From contig NZ_OAOP01000001.1 in assembly GCF_900207585.1 (NCBI RefSeq), positions 248,001 through 312,000 on the forward strand: a stretch of DNA of 64,000 nucleotides. Reading direction: 5' to 3'. Source of the stretch: Bacillus oleivorans (GTDB lineage Bacteria > Bacillota > Bacilli > Bacillales > JC228). Positions 38,525-48,585 of this stretch are shown in pieces. A program made the translations under genes and the position numbers. Positions within the stretch are counted from its first letter, which is position 1, and each line of letters opens with the position of its first letter. The notes under the pieces were generated by a model, which had not been told where the DNA came from, did not search any database, and saw only the letters and a list, made by a program, of their open reading frames with translations.

Positions 38525-39076
38525 GTGGCTACGTTTGGTGAACTCATCACATTATTAATAATGGCTTTTGCTTTAGGCATGGATGCCTTTTCCGTAGGGC
38601 TTGGGATGGGGATGATCAAGCTGAGATTAAAGCAAATCGCCTTAATTGGTGTAACAGTAGGGTTTTTTCATATATGGATGCCGTTACTCGGTATGATTAC
38701 AGGACATTTTTTATCAGATACCTTTGGGCAAGTGGCAAGCTATGCAGGGGGCATTTTGTTAATTGTCTTGGGGATTCAAATGTTTTGGGCCAGCTTTCAA
38801 GCGGAAGAAACAAGCCACATCCGGCCAGTTGGAATGGGACTCATTATTTTTGCTGTAAGTGTAAGTTTAGACAGTTTTTCTGTCGGGCTGACATTAGGAA
38901 TATATGGAGTTCAAACGTTGCTTGCGATTGTGTGCTTCGGCATTGTAGCAACTGTATTAACTTGGGTTGGGCTCCTGCTGGGGAGAAAGGTGCAGGGGCT
39001 GCTGGGTCAATACAGTGAAGCGTTAGGCGGCAGCATCCTTTTTGTTTTTGGCATTAAATTACTAATTCCAATTTAA
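38525..39076 (+). CDS. mntP: Manganese efflux pump MntP
   Basis: The 183-aa protein has six predicted membrane helices in two related halves. Each half carries the acidic motif [14 protein letters not shown] (about residues 16-29) or [14 protein letters not shown] (about residues 117-130), with conserved Asp residues in the helices. MntP exports Mn(II). It starts at GTG 38525 with AAAGGGGGAAAG upstream. It corresponds to B. subtilis YwlD, between ywlC and ywlE. I searched for a yybP-ykoY manganese riboswitch upstream and saw none. Confidence 0.93.
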   Translation: MATFGELITLLIMAFALGMDAFSVGLGMGMIKLRLKQIALIGVTVGFFHIWMPLLGMITGHFLSDTFGQVASYAGGILLIVLGIQMFWASFQAEETSHIRPVGMGLIIFAVSVSLDSFSVGLTLGIYGVQTLLAIVCFGIVATVLTWVGLLLGRKVQGLLGQYSEALGGSILFVFGIKLLIPI

Positions 39077-39079
39077 AAA

Positions 39080-39112
39080 AGGAGCTTGGAAATCGATCCA
39101 AGCTCTTCTTCA
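39080..39112 (+). terminator. Terminator after mntP
   Basis: GAGCTTGGA (39082-39090) pairs with TCCAAGCTC (39097-39105), with TTCTTC following; it lies between convergent genes. Confidence 0.75.
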
Positions 39113-39127
39113 GGAATGTGAAACACC

Positions 39128-39997
39128 TTATTTCACTGGAATCCAAATCTCAGAATAATAATTTGGATCGGTAGGATTATCATGCGGATACACTTCTAAT
39201 TCTGGTGTTCCCGCATGTTCATAACCGCTGGAAGGAAACCATTCTGAGAAAATTTGCTTCCACACTTTTTGCATTGCATGTGGCATAGGTCCGTGAACCT
39301 CAAACACCGCCCATTTGGAAGCAGGGATTTCTAATTCTAATAACTTCTCTGGTGTATCGCCATTATAATGAACAGCAATCCAGTATTCGATCATTTGTTC
39401 TTTTGCAGCCCTTTGATCCACACATACACCCAGTAAACCGCGAATCTGACCGTTATTCAGCTTCGCTAATAAATCATTCGTTCCATTTCGGTGAACCTCA
39501 TCCCACATAAATGGAATTCCCTTCGTATTCTCCTCGTTTTCCAATGAAAACTCGCGCTTGACTCCGACCGCCTTAAAACGGTCTTTTTCTAAAATTTTTA
39601 CTTGCATTGGTTCGGCTCCCTTCAGACTCACCTGTATCGTCAGGCGATTATAAGATTTCAGCTTTCCGCTATACTTTCGAACCTCACTCGGGGAAATCCC
39701 GTGCTGTCTGCGAAAGGCTTTCGTGAAAGCTTCTGGAGTGTCATAGCCATACTTGTAGGCTAAATCAATCACTTTGCATTTTTGCAGTGAAAGTTCATGA
39801 GCAGCGAGCGTCAAACGCCGGCGTCTAATGTATTCACCTATAGTCAGATCAGTCAAAATGTTAAATGTTCGCTGAAAGTGAAAAGCGGAGGAATTAGCCG
39901 CCTTTGCAATATCTTCCGCCGAAATATCTTCCAGTAAATGATCTTCCATATAGTTAATCGCCTTCTGAATTGATTCAACCCATCCCATATCGCTCAC
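39128..39997 (-). CDS. AraC-family regulator with GyrI-like ligand domain
   Basis: The 289-aa protein has an N-terminal double helix-turn-helix (ISAEDIAKAANSSAFHFQRTF and VIDLAYKYGYDTPEAFTKAFRRQHG, residues about 24-105). A C-terminal effector domain of the GyrI/Rob/SbmC type follows (VKILEKDRFKAVGVKREF, WIAVHYNGDTPEKL, ASKWAVFEVHGPMPHAMQKVW). Such regulators sense small hydrophobic molecules and control efflux or stress genes. No target gene sits next to it. It interrupts the ywlD-ywlE neighbourhood and is a likely insertion relative to B. subtilis. Confidence 0.9.
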   Translation of the reverse strand: MSDMGWVESIQKAINYMEDHLLEDISAEDIAKAANSSAFHFQRTFNILTDLTIGEYIRRRRLTLAAHELSLQKCKVIDLAYKYGYDTPEAFTKAFRRQHGISPSEVRKYSGKLKSYNRLTIQVSLKGAEPMQVKILEKDRFKAVGVKREFSLENEENTKGIPFMWDEVHRNGTNDLLAKLNNGQIRGLLGVCVDQRAAKEQMIEYWIAVHYNGDTPEKLLELEIPASKWAVFEVHGPMPHAMQKVWKQIFSEWFPSSGYEHAGTPELEVYPHDNPTDPNYYSEIWIPVK

Positions 39998-40244
39998 TCC
40001 TTAACGTTATCCTACCTGCATTCCGAACCAGAATCCTGTCTTTCTATGCTTTGTTTCGTCAGGTATACTTGTATTTTCAAGTTTTTTAGAAAAATTCCTT
40101 TTTAAAAAAGGCAATCTTGATAAACAAACATGCGATGAATCCGATATAAAAGATAGAAATATGAAATGGTATCAGAATAGGACGTCACGCTCTACTATCG
40201 ATGACATTACTGGGTTATAATGGTAGCATGAGGAGGATGAGGAC

Positions 40245-40676
40245 ATGAAACGTCTTTTGTTCGTCTGTACAGGGAATACATGTCGCAGTCCGATGGCTGC
40301 TGCAATTATGAACCAATTGGGAATTGAAGCAAAATCTGCAGGTATTTTTGCTGCTGCAGGCAGTGATGCAACACCACAAACGAAGCAGGTTTTATCTGAA
40401 AATGATATTTTATACCATCATTCATCACAACCGGTTACACCTGAAATCTTAGATTGGGCCACTCATATTTTGACCATGACTGAAAGCCATAAGGGGCACC
40501 TATTACATCGTTACCCTTCGGTCCAAAATAAGACATTTACAATAAAAGAATTTGCAGACGAAATGGGTGATGTGATCGACCCATATGGCGGAAGCGTCTA
40601 TGAGTACCGCCAGACCTTTTCAGAGTTAAATGAATTATTGAAAAAAGTAGTAAAAAAATTAGAGAATGAAGCATAA
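40245..40676 (+). CDS. ywlE: Protein arginine phosphatase YwlE
   Basis: The 143-aa low-molecular-weight phosphatase has the P-loop CTGNTCRS (nucleophile Cys8, Arg14). Thr12 in the loop corresponds to the B. subtilis Thr11 that selects phospho-arginine over phospho-tyrosine. The general acid Asp lies in DVIDPYGGSVYEYRQTF. It reverses McsB arginine phosphorylation, which marks proteins for ClpCP. GAGGAGGATGAGG precedes the ATG. It is followed 15 bp later by a chemoreceptor gene. Confidence 0.95.
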   Translation: MKRLLFVCTGNTCRSPMAAAIMNQLGIEAKSAGIFAAAGSDATPQTKQVLSENDILYHHSSQPVTPEILDWATHILTMTESHKGHLLHRYPSVQNKTFTIKEFADEMGDVIDPYGGSVYEYRQTFSELNELLKKVVKKLENEA

Positions 40677-40691
40677 CGGAGGGAGACTACC

Positions 40692-41987
40692 TTGGGGGAA
40701 CAAGTTAACTACAAATTTAGCTTACGAAAAAAATTAATTGCCTTAACAAGCATATTGGCAATTATCACTTATTCGACAAGTGCGATCTTTTTATCAGTTT
40801 TATACGAACCGATCACCAAAGCAATCCCGATGAGTGATACCACTTTCACCCTTTTAACGTTAGTATTAGGAATTATTTGGTCTGGCATATTAGCCTTTTT
40901 TGCAGCAGGCTGGATCATAAAGCCATTAAAGCATTTAGAGAAGGCTGCACTGGAAACAGCAGCAGGAAACCTTCATACCGATATCACAGTTTCTGCTTCG
41001 GACGATGAAATCCGTTCATTAGGTTTGGCCTTTCAGCAAATGTCTGCCAACCTAAGAGAAATGGTAAAAGAGGTCGGCGAGGCCGCTCAGGAAACAGGCG
41101 AAAAGGTAATAGCAATAACGTTAGAATCGGAAAGAGCAGCTTCCCAGGCGGAAAGTATCTCTCGTACGATTAGTGAGATCTCGACTGGTGCGGATAATTC
41201 AGCTTCATCGGTTCAAACCACAGCCGAATCTGTGGAAGATGTTGTAAAAATTGCAGACAACGTTCGGGAAAAAGCGCAGTCTGCAAAAGAAGTTTCTGAG
41301 AACATGGTGCAAGATTTGAAAAAGAGTACAGAAGTCATTCAATCTCTATTAAAAGGGATGGGTGAACTCTCACGCGAGAATGAACAGTCATTAAATGTCG
41401 TTAAAGAACTGGAAGATCACGCAAAAAAAATCGGACAAATTATCAAACTCGTTGGCGACATCGCAGAACAAACCAATCTCCTTGCCCTTAATGCTTCAAT
41501 TGAAGCAGCTCGCGCTGGTGAGCACGGAAAAGGGTTTGCCGTTGTAGCTGAAGAAGTTCGACACCTGGCCGATGAAAGTCAGAAGGCGGTTTCCGATATT
41601 TCAAAATTGATCCAAAGTATTCAAGCTGAGGTTCGTAACGTAGTAAATCAAATTACGGCACAAGTGAAAAAAGCCGAAGAAGAGACAAACAAAGGGAATG
41701 CAACCCAAACGGCAATGGAAGAAATGGCGAGTACCATCCATGAAGTGGCCGAATCGATTCAAGCCATCTCTGATTTAGTTGAAAAGCAAATGGAACACAT
41801 CCGCAACACAGCCACACAATCACAAGAAGTGGCAGCAATCGTAGAAGAGACTTCAGCCGGAGCTCAGGAAGTAGCTGCAGCTACCCAAGAGCAGGCAAGA
41901 GTCATCCAAAATGTCGAAGAAATGGCAAATGAATTAAAATTCCAAGCCGATAAACTGAAAGCAGCCATTGCAAAGTTTCACGTATAA
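40692..41987 (+). CDS. Methyl-accepting chemotaxis-type protein (no large sensor domain)
   Basis: The 431-aa protein starts at TTG 40692 after CGGAGGGAG. Two membrane helices (about residues 12-35 and 51-75) enclose only a short external loop ([15 protein letters not shown]), so it lacks a classical periplasmic-type sensor. A HAMP domain (residues about 76-130) and a long signalling coiled coil follow. Its tip reads [23 protein letters not shown], the canonical CheA/CheW contact hairpin. It may sense membrane or internal cues. Coupling to ywlE (15-bp gap) suggests cotranscription, the reason for which is unknown. Confidence 0.92.
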   Translation: MGEQVNYKFSLRKKLIALTSILAIITYSTSAIFLSVLYEPITKAIPMSDTTFTLLTLVLGIIWSGILAFFAAGWIIKPLKHLEKAALETAAGNLHTDITVSASDDEIRSLGLAFQQMSANLREMVKEVGEAAQETGEKVIAITLESERAASQAESISRTISEISTGADNSASSVQTTAESVEDVVKIADNVREKAQSAKEVSENMVQDLKKSTEVIQSLLKGMGELSRENEQSLNVVKELEDHAKKIGQIIKLVGDIAEQTNLLALNASIEAARAGEHGKGFAVVAEEVRHLADESQKAVSDISKLIQSIQAEVRNVVNQITAQVKKAEEETNKGNATQTAMEEMASTIHEVAESIQAISDLVEKQMEHIRNTATQSQEVAAIVEETSAGAQEVAAATQEQARVIQNVEEMANELKFQADKLKAAIAKFHV

Positions 41988-41994
41988 ACAAACT

Positions 41995-42028
41995 GCCCCC
42001 TTATCTGATTAAGGGGGTTATTCATTTT
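41995..42028 (+). terminator. Terminator after the chemoreceptor gene
   Basis: CCCCCTTA pairs with TAAGGGGG (to 42017), followed by TTATTCATTTT. Confidence 0.75.
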
Positions 42029-42031
42029 CAT

Positions 42032-42084
42032 TCGGGGTTTGTCTTCTATCACGGATTCACTTCCCACTCACTCGGGGTTTGTCT
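42032..42084 (+). repeat. Direct repeat TCGGGGTTTGTCT
   Basis: The 13-bp word occurs at 42032-42044 and 42072-42084, a 40-bp offset, in the 187-bp gap before rpiB. Only two copies are seen. Confidence 0.6.
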
Positions 42085-42174
42085 AATGCATTTTACTGGG
42101 GACGTTTCCCTTTATAATTCTCAGAATCTATGCCAAAATAAGGCTAGAGACAATAAATAAGGAGTGAACCTTAC

Positions 42175-42621
42175 GTGAAGGTTGTCATTGCTTCAGATCA
42201 TGGCGGAATCAACTTAAGAGAAGAAATTAAATCATTATTGACTGAATTAGGGCTTGAATTTGAAGATATGGGCTGTGAATGTGAAACATCGGTGGACTAT
42301 CCGGACTATGCATTGCCGGTTGCAGAAAGAGTAGCCAGCGGCGAGTTTGACAGAGGAATTTTGATTTGCGGAACTGGAATCGGAATGTCGATTTCCGCTA
42401 ATAAAGTAAAGGGAATTCGCTGTGCCCTTGTCCATGACGTGTTCAGTGCCAAAGCAACCCGTCAGCATAATGACAGCAATATGCTGGCAATGGGTGAGCG
42501 TGTAATCGGACCAGGCCTCGCCCGCGAAATTGCTCGTGTCTGGCTAACGACGGAATACGAAGGCGGCCGTCATGATAAGCGGATCGGAAAAATTAAGGAA
42601 TACGAAGAAAAGAACCTATAG
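42175..42621 (+). CDS. rpiB: Ribose-5-phosphate isomerase B
   Basis: The 148-aa enzyme starts at GTG 42175 after AAGGAGTGAA. It has the RpiB signature VVIASDHGGINLREEI, the catalytic cysteine in GILICGTGIGMSISANK, and HDVFSAKATRQHNDSNMLAMG. It interconverts ribose-5-phosphate and ribulose-5-phosphate. It matches B. subtilis YwlF, with YwlG directly after it. Confidence 0.95.
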   Translation: MKVVIASDHGGINLREEIKSLLTELGLEFEDMGCECETSVDYPDYALPVAERVASGEFDRGILICGTGIGMSISANKVKGIRCALVHDVFSAKATRQHNDSNMLAMGERVIGPGLAREIARVWLTTEYEGGRHDKRIGKIKEYEEKNL

Positions 42622-42630
42622 GGTGCCAAA

Positions 42631-43200
42631 ATGGATTGGTTAAAAACGTGCGAAGATGATTGGAGAGACATCATTCAAGACTTCGAATCCCAGGTTTCGC
42701 TGAATCAAAAGCAGATTCTCGTTATTGGCTGCAGTACCAGTGAAATTGCCGGCAAACGAATTGGAACTGCAGGAACCGAACAAGTGGCGGAAATGATTTT
42801 TAAAGAGCTTCAAAGCCTTCAGGACCGGACAAAAGTTCATCTTGCGTTTCAATGCTGTGAACATTTGAATCGCGCCATAGTAGTAGAAGAAGAAACGGCT
42901 GAAAAATTCGGATTAGAAGAAGTAACCGTCATACCAGTTCGGAAAGCGGGCGGTGCGATGGCTACCTTTGCTTATCAACACTTTAAAAATCCAGTCGTTG
43001 TAGAGTCAATCAAAGCTCACGCTGGAATTGACATCGGTGACACCTTCATAGGCATGCATCTAAAACCGGTAGTCGTTCCAATTCGGACCGAGAAAAAGCA
43101 AGTCGGCCACGCCCATGTAACATTAGCCAAAACAAGACCAAAACTCATCGGCGGCGAACGGGCCGTTTACGTCGATTCTCGAGAAAATCAATCGTGTTAA
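42631..43200 (+). CDS. ywlG: TIGR01440 family protein (YwlG)
   Basis: The 189-aa protein belongs to the YwlG/DUF436 family. Conserved parts are [60 protein letters not shown] and [20 protein letters not shown]. The cysteines and glycine-rich loops look like an active site, but the function is unknown. It begins 9 bp after rpiB and probably shares its transcript. A strong terminator follows. Confidence 0.9.
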   Translation: MDWLKTCEDDWRDIIQDFESQVSLNQKQILVIGCSTSEIAGKRIGTAGTEQVAEMIFKELQSLQDRTKVHLAFQCCEHLNRAIVVEEETAEKFGLEEVTVIPVRKAGGAMATFAYQHFKNPVVVESIKAHAGIDIGDTFIGMHLKPVVVPIRTEKKQVGHAHVTLAKTRPKLIGGERAVYVDSRENQSC

Positions 43201-43208
43201 ACTTTAGG

Positions 43209-43239
43209 CTTCCGCCATCTGGTTGGCGGGAGTTTTTTT
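43209..43239 (+). terminator. Terminator after ywlG
   Basis: CTTCCGCCA (43209-43217) pairs with TTGGCGGGAG (43223-43232), followed by seven T. Confidence 0.9.
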
Positions 43240-43249
43240 GTAGGTGAGG

Positions 43250-43790
43250 TAGTGAGTTCCGAAAAACAGTGTGAGTTCGGTTAAATGGGTTTAAGTTCGT
43301 TTAAAGGGTAGCCGAGTTCGGTTAAAAAGGATTGAGTTCGTTTATCGGATTGCTGAGTTCGGTAAAACTAACTTGAGTTCGCTAAAAGGATTGCCGAGTT
43401 CGGTTAAATAGGTGCTGAGTCCGGTTAAATCGGTCTGAGTTCTGTTAACGGAAACTGAGTTCGCTTTAAATGATCAAGAATATCGAATAAAAAGAATTAA
43501 TTGATAAAAACGGCTGTAAGTTTCGAAAAATACAAGCCGAATTCCGAAAAACGATGGTTGAGTTCCGAAAAACGGTGCATGAGTTCCGATAAATGAGGCT
43601 TGAGTTCCCATAAACGATAGCCGAATTCCGAAAAACGATGGCTGAGTTCCGAAAAACGGTGCATGAGTTCCGATAAATGAGGCTTAAGTTCCTATAAACG
43701 ATAGCCGAATTCCGAAAAACAATACCTGAGTTCCGAAAAACCGGCGCTAAGTTCCGAAAAAAACTGATACTGATTTCCGAAAAACCATAT
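43250..43790 (+). repeat. Intergenic repeat array 4 (bipartite GAGTTCGG / GAGTTCCG)
   Basis: It fills most of the 739-bp gap between ywlG and the EamA gene. After one GAGTTCCGAAAAACAG unit, a GAGTTCGGTTAAA/GAGTTCGTTTAAAGG section runs to about 43470. A GAGTTCCGAAAAACG section follows from about 43515. Within the latter, a block of four units (CCGAATTCC, GAGTTCCGAAAAACGGTGC, GAGTTCCGATAAATGAGGC, GAGTTCC.ATAAACGATAG) is repeated almost exactly, showing recent local duplication. Spacing is about 20-21 bp. The roughly 150 bp after it to 43939 show no gene. Confidence 0.93.
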
Positions 43791-43939
43791 TAATATTACA
43801 ACCAAACTAAGCAGTTTTTACATAAAGTAGAAATTCCTAAAAATCATGTCGAAATAACTACTGATTACGTGATTAGAATAAGTCAAAATATAGTTAAAGC
43901 AAACTCGATAACTTTTCTAAGAATGCAGGGTGATACATA

Positions 43940-44860
43940 ATGAGCAAAAATGTACTAGGAGCGATTTGTTTAACGGCAGCCGCCAGTATTTGGGGCGGGA
44001 TGTACGTTGTCAGTAAATATTCGCTAGATCAGATTCCGCCATTTGGTTTAATGTGGCTTCGTTATTTGCTTGGGTTCGGACTGCTTTACGCAATTTTAAA
44101 AGGGACCCGACAAAAGGATACACGACCTCTTCGAAAAAAGGACTGGTTCCAATTTGCCTGGATTGGATTAATTGGCTATTTTATCTCGATTGCCGCCCAA
44201 TTCTGGGGGACAAAACTCTCCAATGCAAGCATGGGGTCTTTAATTACTTCCGCATCTCCAGCATTTATTTTTATTTTTGCCTGGATCCTATTAAAAGAAA
44301 AATTGACTGTAAAAAAGCTAGCCGCTCTTATTCTCTCAACCATTGGAGTTATCATGGTTATTGGTCTGTCGCCAAGCCAAAGTCAAACTTCACTGCTGGG
44401 AAATCTGATTTTAGTCATAGCAGCGGTTACCTGGGCCCTTCTTTCGGTATTTGTCAAAATGGCGTCAGCACACCATAGTTCACTAGTCATTACAACATAT
44501 GCGGTTGGATTTGGTTGGCTTTGGACAACTCCTTTCTTTATTTGGGAGGCGTTCACAGTAGGGTGGAGCTTTTCTTCGCCATTACTACTATCTTTGTCCG
44601 TTATTTACCTTGGTTTTGTTTCAACCGCGGGGGCATTTTTCTTATGGAATAAAGGCTTAGAGTTAATGGAGGCAGGGATTGGATCTTTATTTTTCTTTTT
44701 CCAGCCGCTAGTAGGGTCAATTCTGGGGTGGCTGCTGCTTAGTGAAGACCTTTCGATGAGCTTTTTAATGGGGGCCATTTTAATACTTACAGCTGTCGGA
44801 ATCGCAACCTATCAGCGAACCAATCATGCAAACAACAGGATAAACTTGGAAAGAAATTAA
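43940..44860 (+). CDS. EamA/DMT family transporter
   Basis: The 306-aa integral membrane protein has about ten helices formed by two EamA repeats, the first starting LGAICLTAAASIWGGMYVVSKYSL and the second near LLGNLILVIAAVTWALLSV. Proteins of this superfamily export amino acids, nucleosides or other metabolites. The substrate cannot be predicted here. AGGGTGA precedes the ATG. It is not part of the B. subtilis gene order and lies right after array 4, so it is probably accessory. Confidence 0.9.
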   Translation: MSKNVLGAICLTAAASIWGGMYVVSKYSLDQIPPFGLMWLRYLLGFGLLYAILKGTRQKDTRPLRKKDWFQFAWIGLIGYFISIAAQFWGTKLSNASMGSLITSASPAFIFIFAWILLKEKLTVKKLAALILSTIGVIMVIGLSPSQSQTSLLGNLILVIAAVTWALLSVFVKMASAHHSSLVITTYAVGFGWLWTTPFFIWEAFTVGWSFSSPLLLSLSVIYLGFVSTAGAFFLWNKGLELMEAGIGSLFFFFQPLVGSILGWLLLSEDLSMSFLMGAILILTAVGIATYQRTNHANNRINLERN

Positions 44861-44864
44861 AAAG

Positions 44865-44893
44865 GAGCCGCATATTGCTGCTTCTTTTTTCAT
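44865..44893 (+). terminator. Terminator after the EamA gene
   Basis: GGAGCCGCA pairs imperfectly with TTGCTGCTTC, followed by TTTTTTC. Confidence 0.6.
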
Positions 44894-45030
44894 AAATAAA
44901 AGCATGAGATTAGCCAAAAAAGTGGAATATGGGTAGTTCTCCCTAAAAAGTGGAAATCGAAAGGGCGGACAACTAAAAAAGTAGCTTCATATACTGGTAT
45001 AGGAGAACCATCATGGATGATTGAAAGGAG

Positions 45031-45687
45031 ATGGTAATACTGTTTATATATCCAACAGATGTCGAACGTGTGACTAGCGGATTTCGTACATCTTCGCGGC
45101 CGAACCACCATGGCGTAGATTTTGCAGAACCAGGGACACATGAAATTTATGCTACGGCTGATGGCACTGTTTCCAGGTCCTATGTATCCAGCAGCTATGG
45201 GGAGGCAATTTTTATTGTCCACGTCATCGACGGGCAAACGTGGGAGTCGGTATATGCCCACCTGCGCGAAGGCTCGAGGCGTGTAAAGGAAGGCGACCGG
45301 GTCCGGCAAGGACAGGTCATCGGAATTATGGGAAACACAGGGGACTCGTCAGGTCAACATCTACACTTTGAACTTCATAGGGGGAGATGGAATATTAATA
45401 AAACAAATGCTGTGAATCCTCTTTCATACTTACAACGGGAAGAAACGGATACTCAACGATATCGTTTAGTGACAGGTACATTTCCGAATGCAGAGTCATT
45501 CGTAGAAGCTTTAAGAAAGATGAGATCCCGATTCAATTGGGTAATCTATGAAAAGGCTGATTCTACTGATTTCAACCCTAATTATCGGATCGTGACAGGA
45601 ACATTTACAGGCAAGGCCTCAGCTGACAGAGCAGCGCAGCAGGTTCGCGATGCATTTGGCTGGATTGTCTATATCCAAGAAGCTTAA
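45031..45687 (+). CDS. M23-family (LytM-like) protein with two C-terminal SPOR-like repeats
   Basis: The 218-aa protein has an M23 core: NHHGVDFAEPGTHEIYATADG, then VHVIDGQTWESVYAHLREG and GNTGDSSGQHLHFELHRG. These give the HxxxD and HxH zinc ligands of lysostaphin-type endopeptidases. Two related repeats of about 40 residues follow: YRLVTGTFPNAESFVEALRK..FNWVIYE and YRIVTGTFTGKASADRAAQQ..FGWIVYI, which look like SPOR peptidoglycan-binding motifs. No signal peptide is visible. AAAGGAG abuts ATG 45031, so the real start may be CTG 45040, which would give a more typical FIYPTDVERVTSGFR beginning. It resembles prophage or spore-associated cell-wall hydrolases. Confidence 0.85.
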   Translation: MVILFIYPTDVERVTSGFRTSSRPNHHGVDFAEPGTHEIYATADGTVSRSYVSSSYGEAIFIVHVIDGQTWESVYAHLREGSRRVKEGDRVRQGQVIGIMGNTGDSSGQHLHFELHRGRWNINKTNAVNPLSYLQREETDTQRYRLVTGTFPNAESFVEALRKMRSRFNWVIYEKADSTDFNPNYRIVTGTFTGKASADRAAQQVRDAFGWIVYIQEA

Positions 45688-45703
45688 CATGTAACAGAAT
45701 AAT

Positions 45704-45730
45704 AGCCGCCTCGCGGCTTTTTTATTTTTT
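45704..45730 (+). terminator. Terminator after the M23 gene
   Basis: AGCCGC (45704-45709) pairs with GCGGCT (45713-45718), followed by TTTTTATTTTTT. Confidence 0.85.
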
Positions 45731-45877
45731 GAAAGGCTATTTTCGGAAAGATTGTAGAAAAAATGAGTACTGGGAGCAACAAAGTTTACGAAAAGAGCTT
45801 TTAAAAAAGATAATGTATCTAAATAAAAGAACTGATAGACTGGTAATCAAATAGAGTCAGATTAGGAGGCGCTGCCT

Positions 45878-46300
45878 ATGTTTATCGTAAATGTCGAAGC
45901 AGCGATTATGAAAAATGAGAAATGGCTTGTAATACAAAGAGGTCTCAAGGAAGAACATGCTGCGGGGACCTTGTCGCTCGTAGGCGGGAAAGTCGACAGT
46001 GGCGGCATTGTTCAAGATGTGCTGGAGGAAACCATTAAGCGCGAAGTAGAAGAAGAGGTCGGAGTTACGATTACAAATAACATCCAATATGTACATAGCA
46101 CTTCCTTTATTGCAGATGACAATATCCGTGTAGTTGATATTGTATTCTTATGCGAAATAAAGAAAGGTGAACCTTATCGGAAAAGTCCGGACGAAGTCGA
46201 AAATATTTATTGGCTGACAACTGAAGAAATTATGAACCACCCAGATTCTCCTCCTTGGCTCAAGGAAAGTATCAAGCGAGCGGAACAAATCACCCGGTAA
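45878..46300 (+). CDS. Nudix hydrolase
   Basis: The 140-aa protein carries a Nudix box, GKVDSGG..LEETIKREVEEEVGV (about residues 38-62), with the REVEEE metal-binding helix. The sheet around it (FIVNVEAAIMKNEKWLVIQRG) fits the MutT fold. Nudix enzymes hydrolyse nucleoside diphosphates linked to other groups; the substrate is unknown. TAGGAGGCG precedes the ATG. It is monocistronic and lies before glyA. Confidence 0.9.
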   Translation: MFIVNVEAAIMKNEKWLVIQRGLKEEHAAGTLSLVGGKVDSGGIVQDVLEETIKREVEEEVGVTITNNIQYVHSTSFIADDNIRVVDIVFLCEIKKGEPYRKSPDEVENIYWLTTEEIMNHPDSPPWLKESIKRAEQITR

Positions 46301-46425
46301 GTTTTTTAAATAGAAAAAATTGAAAGAGCTTTTCAATAAATAAGACGTGGAACGGCCCTATATATTCGTGATACAATAAGGACGTCGTTTTAGAATCGAA
46401 AAATGTCTATAAGGGGGAAGTGTCA

Positions 46426-47670
46426 ATGAGCCATATTAAAGAACAGGACTTACAAGTGTTTGAAGCGATCCAGAAAGAATTGGGCCGTCAGCGTACTAAG
46501 ATCGAGTTAATTGCCTCTGAAAATTTCGTTTCAGAAGCTGTCATGGAAGCCCAAGGCTCTGTCTTAACCAATAAATATGCAGAAGGCTATCCGGCTAAGC
46601 GTTACTACGGTGGTTGTGAATATGTAGACGTTGTAGAAAATATTGCAAGAGACCGTGCCAAGCAAATTTTTGGCGCAGATCACGCGAATGTTCAGCCTCA
46701 TTCTGGGGCTCAAGCAAATATGGCGGTTTACTTCACCATTTTACAGCCAGGAGATACGGTGCTGGGAATGAACCTTTCTCATGGCGGCCACTTAACACAT
46801 GGCAGTCCGGTTAACTTTAGCGGAATTCAATATAATTTCGTTGAATATGGGGTAGATGAAAAAACTCATACGATTAGCTATGAAGATGTTCTGCAAAAAG
46901 CAAAAGAACATAAGCCGAAGCTAATCGTTGCGGGTGCAAGTGCATACCCTAGAGAGATTGATTTCAAAAAGTTCAGAGAGATTGCGGATGAAGTCGGAGC
47001 CTACTTAATGGTGGATATGGCTCATATTGCCGGTTTAGTGGCAGCAGGATTGCATCCAAATCCAGTTCCTTATGCTGATTTTGTCACTACCACAACTCAT
47101 AAAACCCTTCGCGGACCTCGCGGCGGTATGATTCTATGTAAAGAAGAATTCGCGAAACAAATCGATAAAGCGATCTTCCCTGGAATTCAAGGCGGTCCGC
47201 TTATGCACGTAATTGCTGCCAAAGCAGTCGCATTAGGGGAAGTATTGGATGAAAGCTTTAAGGAATATGCACAAAATATTATCACCAATGCCCAAACCCT
47301 GGCAGATGCCCTTCAAAAAGAAGGCTTGACTCTAGTTTCTAGCGGAACAGACAATCACCTTTTACTAGTCGATGTTCGTTCTTTAGGTCTTACTGGTAAA
47401 TTTGCTGAAAAGATTTTGGATGAAGTCGGAATCACGGTTAATAAAAACACGATTCCATTTGATCCAGAAAGTCCATTTGTAACAAGCGGAATCCGTATTG
47501 GTACAGCGGCTGTTACATCCCGCGGTTTTGGAAAAGAAGAAATGGCAGAAATTGCGTCCATTATCAGCCGTGTCTTAAAGAATAATGACGATGAAAAAGT
47601 ATTAGAACAAGCAAAGCAAGACGTTTCAGCTTTGACAAGCCGCTTTACCCTTTACCCTGAAAGAGGATAG
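46426..47670 (+). CDS. glyA: Serine hydroxymethyltransferase
   Basis: The 414-aa PLP enzyme begins [20 protein letters not shown]. The cofactor lysine is in [14 protein letters not shown], and [12 protein letters not shown] and [12 protein letters not shown] are family blocks. It moves the serine hydroxymethyl group to tetrahydrofolate, making glycine. ATG 46426 follows AAGGGGGAAG; GTG 46420 overlaps that ribosome binding site. glyA-upp-mnaA-atp is the B. subtilis order. A strong terminator follows. Confidence 0.97.
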   Translation: MSHIKEQDLQVFEAIQKELGRQRTKIELIASENFVSEAVMEAQGSVLTNKYAEGYPAKRYYGGCEYVDVVENIARDRAKQIFGADHANVQPHSGAQANMAVYFTILQPGDTVLGMNLSHGGHLTHGSPVNFSGIQYNFVEYGVDEKTHTISYEDVLQKAKEHKPKLIVAGASAYPREIDFKKFREIADEVGAYLMVDMAHIAGLVAAGLHPNPVPYADFVTTTTHKTLRGPRGGMILCKEEFAKQIDKAIFPGIQGGPLMHVIAAKAVALGEVLDESFKEYAQNIITNAQTLADALQKEGLTLVSSGTDNHLLLVDVRSLGLTGKFAEKILDEVGITVNKNTIPFDPESPFVTSGIRIGTAAVTSRGFGKEEMAEIASIISRVLKNNDDEKVLEQAKQDVSALTSRFTLYPERG

Positions 47671-47680
47671 TTGGAACGAA

Positions 47681-47713
47681 AACCCTCAAACTCTACCTTA
47701 GAGTTTGGGGGTT
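47681..47713 (+). terminator. Terminator after glyA
   Basis: AACCCTCAAACTCT (47681-47694) pairs with AGAGTTTGGGGGTT (47700-47713), a long stem, but with only a short T tract. Confidence 0.8.
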
Positions 47714-47880
47714 ATTTGGGTTCGAAAGGTTACGTGAAGGGACGGCATCCAGTTTCCTGTCAGCTACATTTTCATGACATTTTATTATCTTTATTGCTGG
47801 TTCACTTTTTTTTCTGTAAAATGAGACGAAGTGTGTAGAATATGGATAACGGGAGTTTATAGTAAGGTCCGTTACGATGA

Positions 47881-48528
<648 letters not shown>

Positions 48529-48585
48529 TTTCTAAAGGCGGAAGCAAGCGCAACGGTAATTTATAAAAGAAAGCTGGTGGAACAA

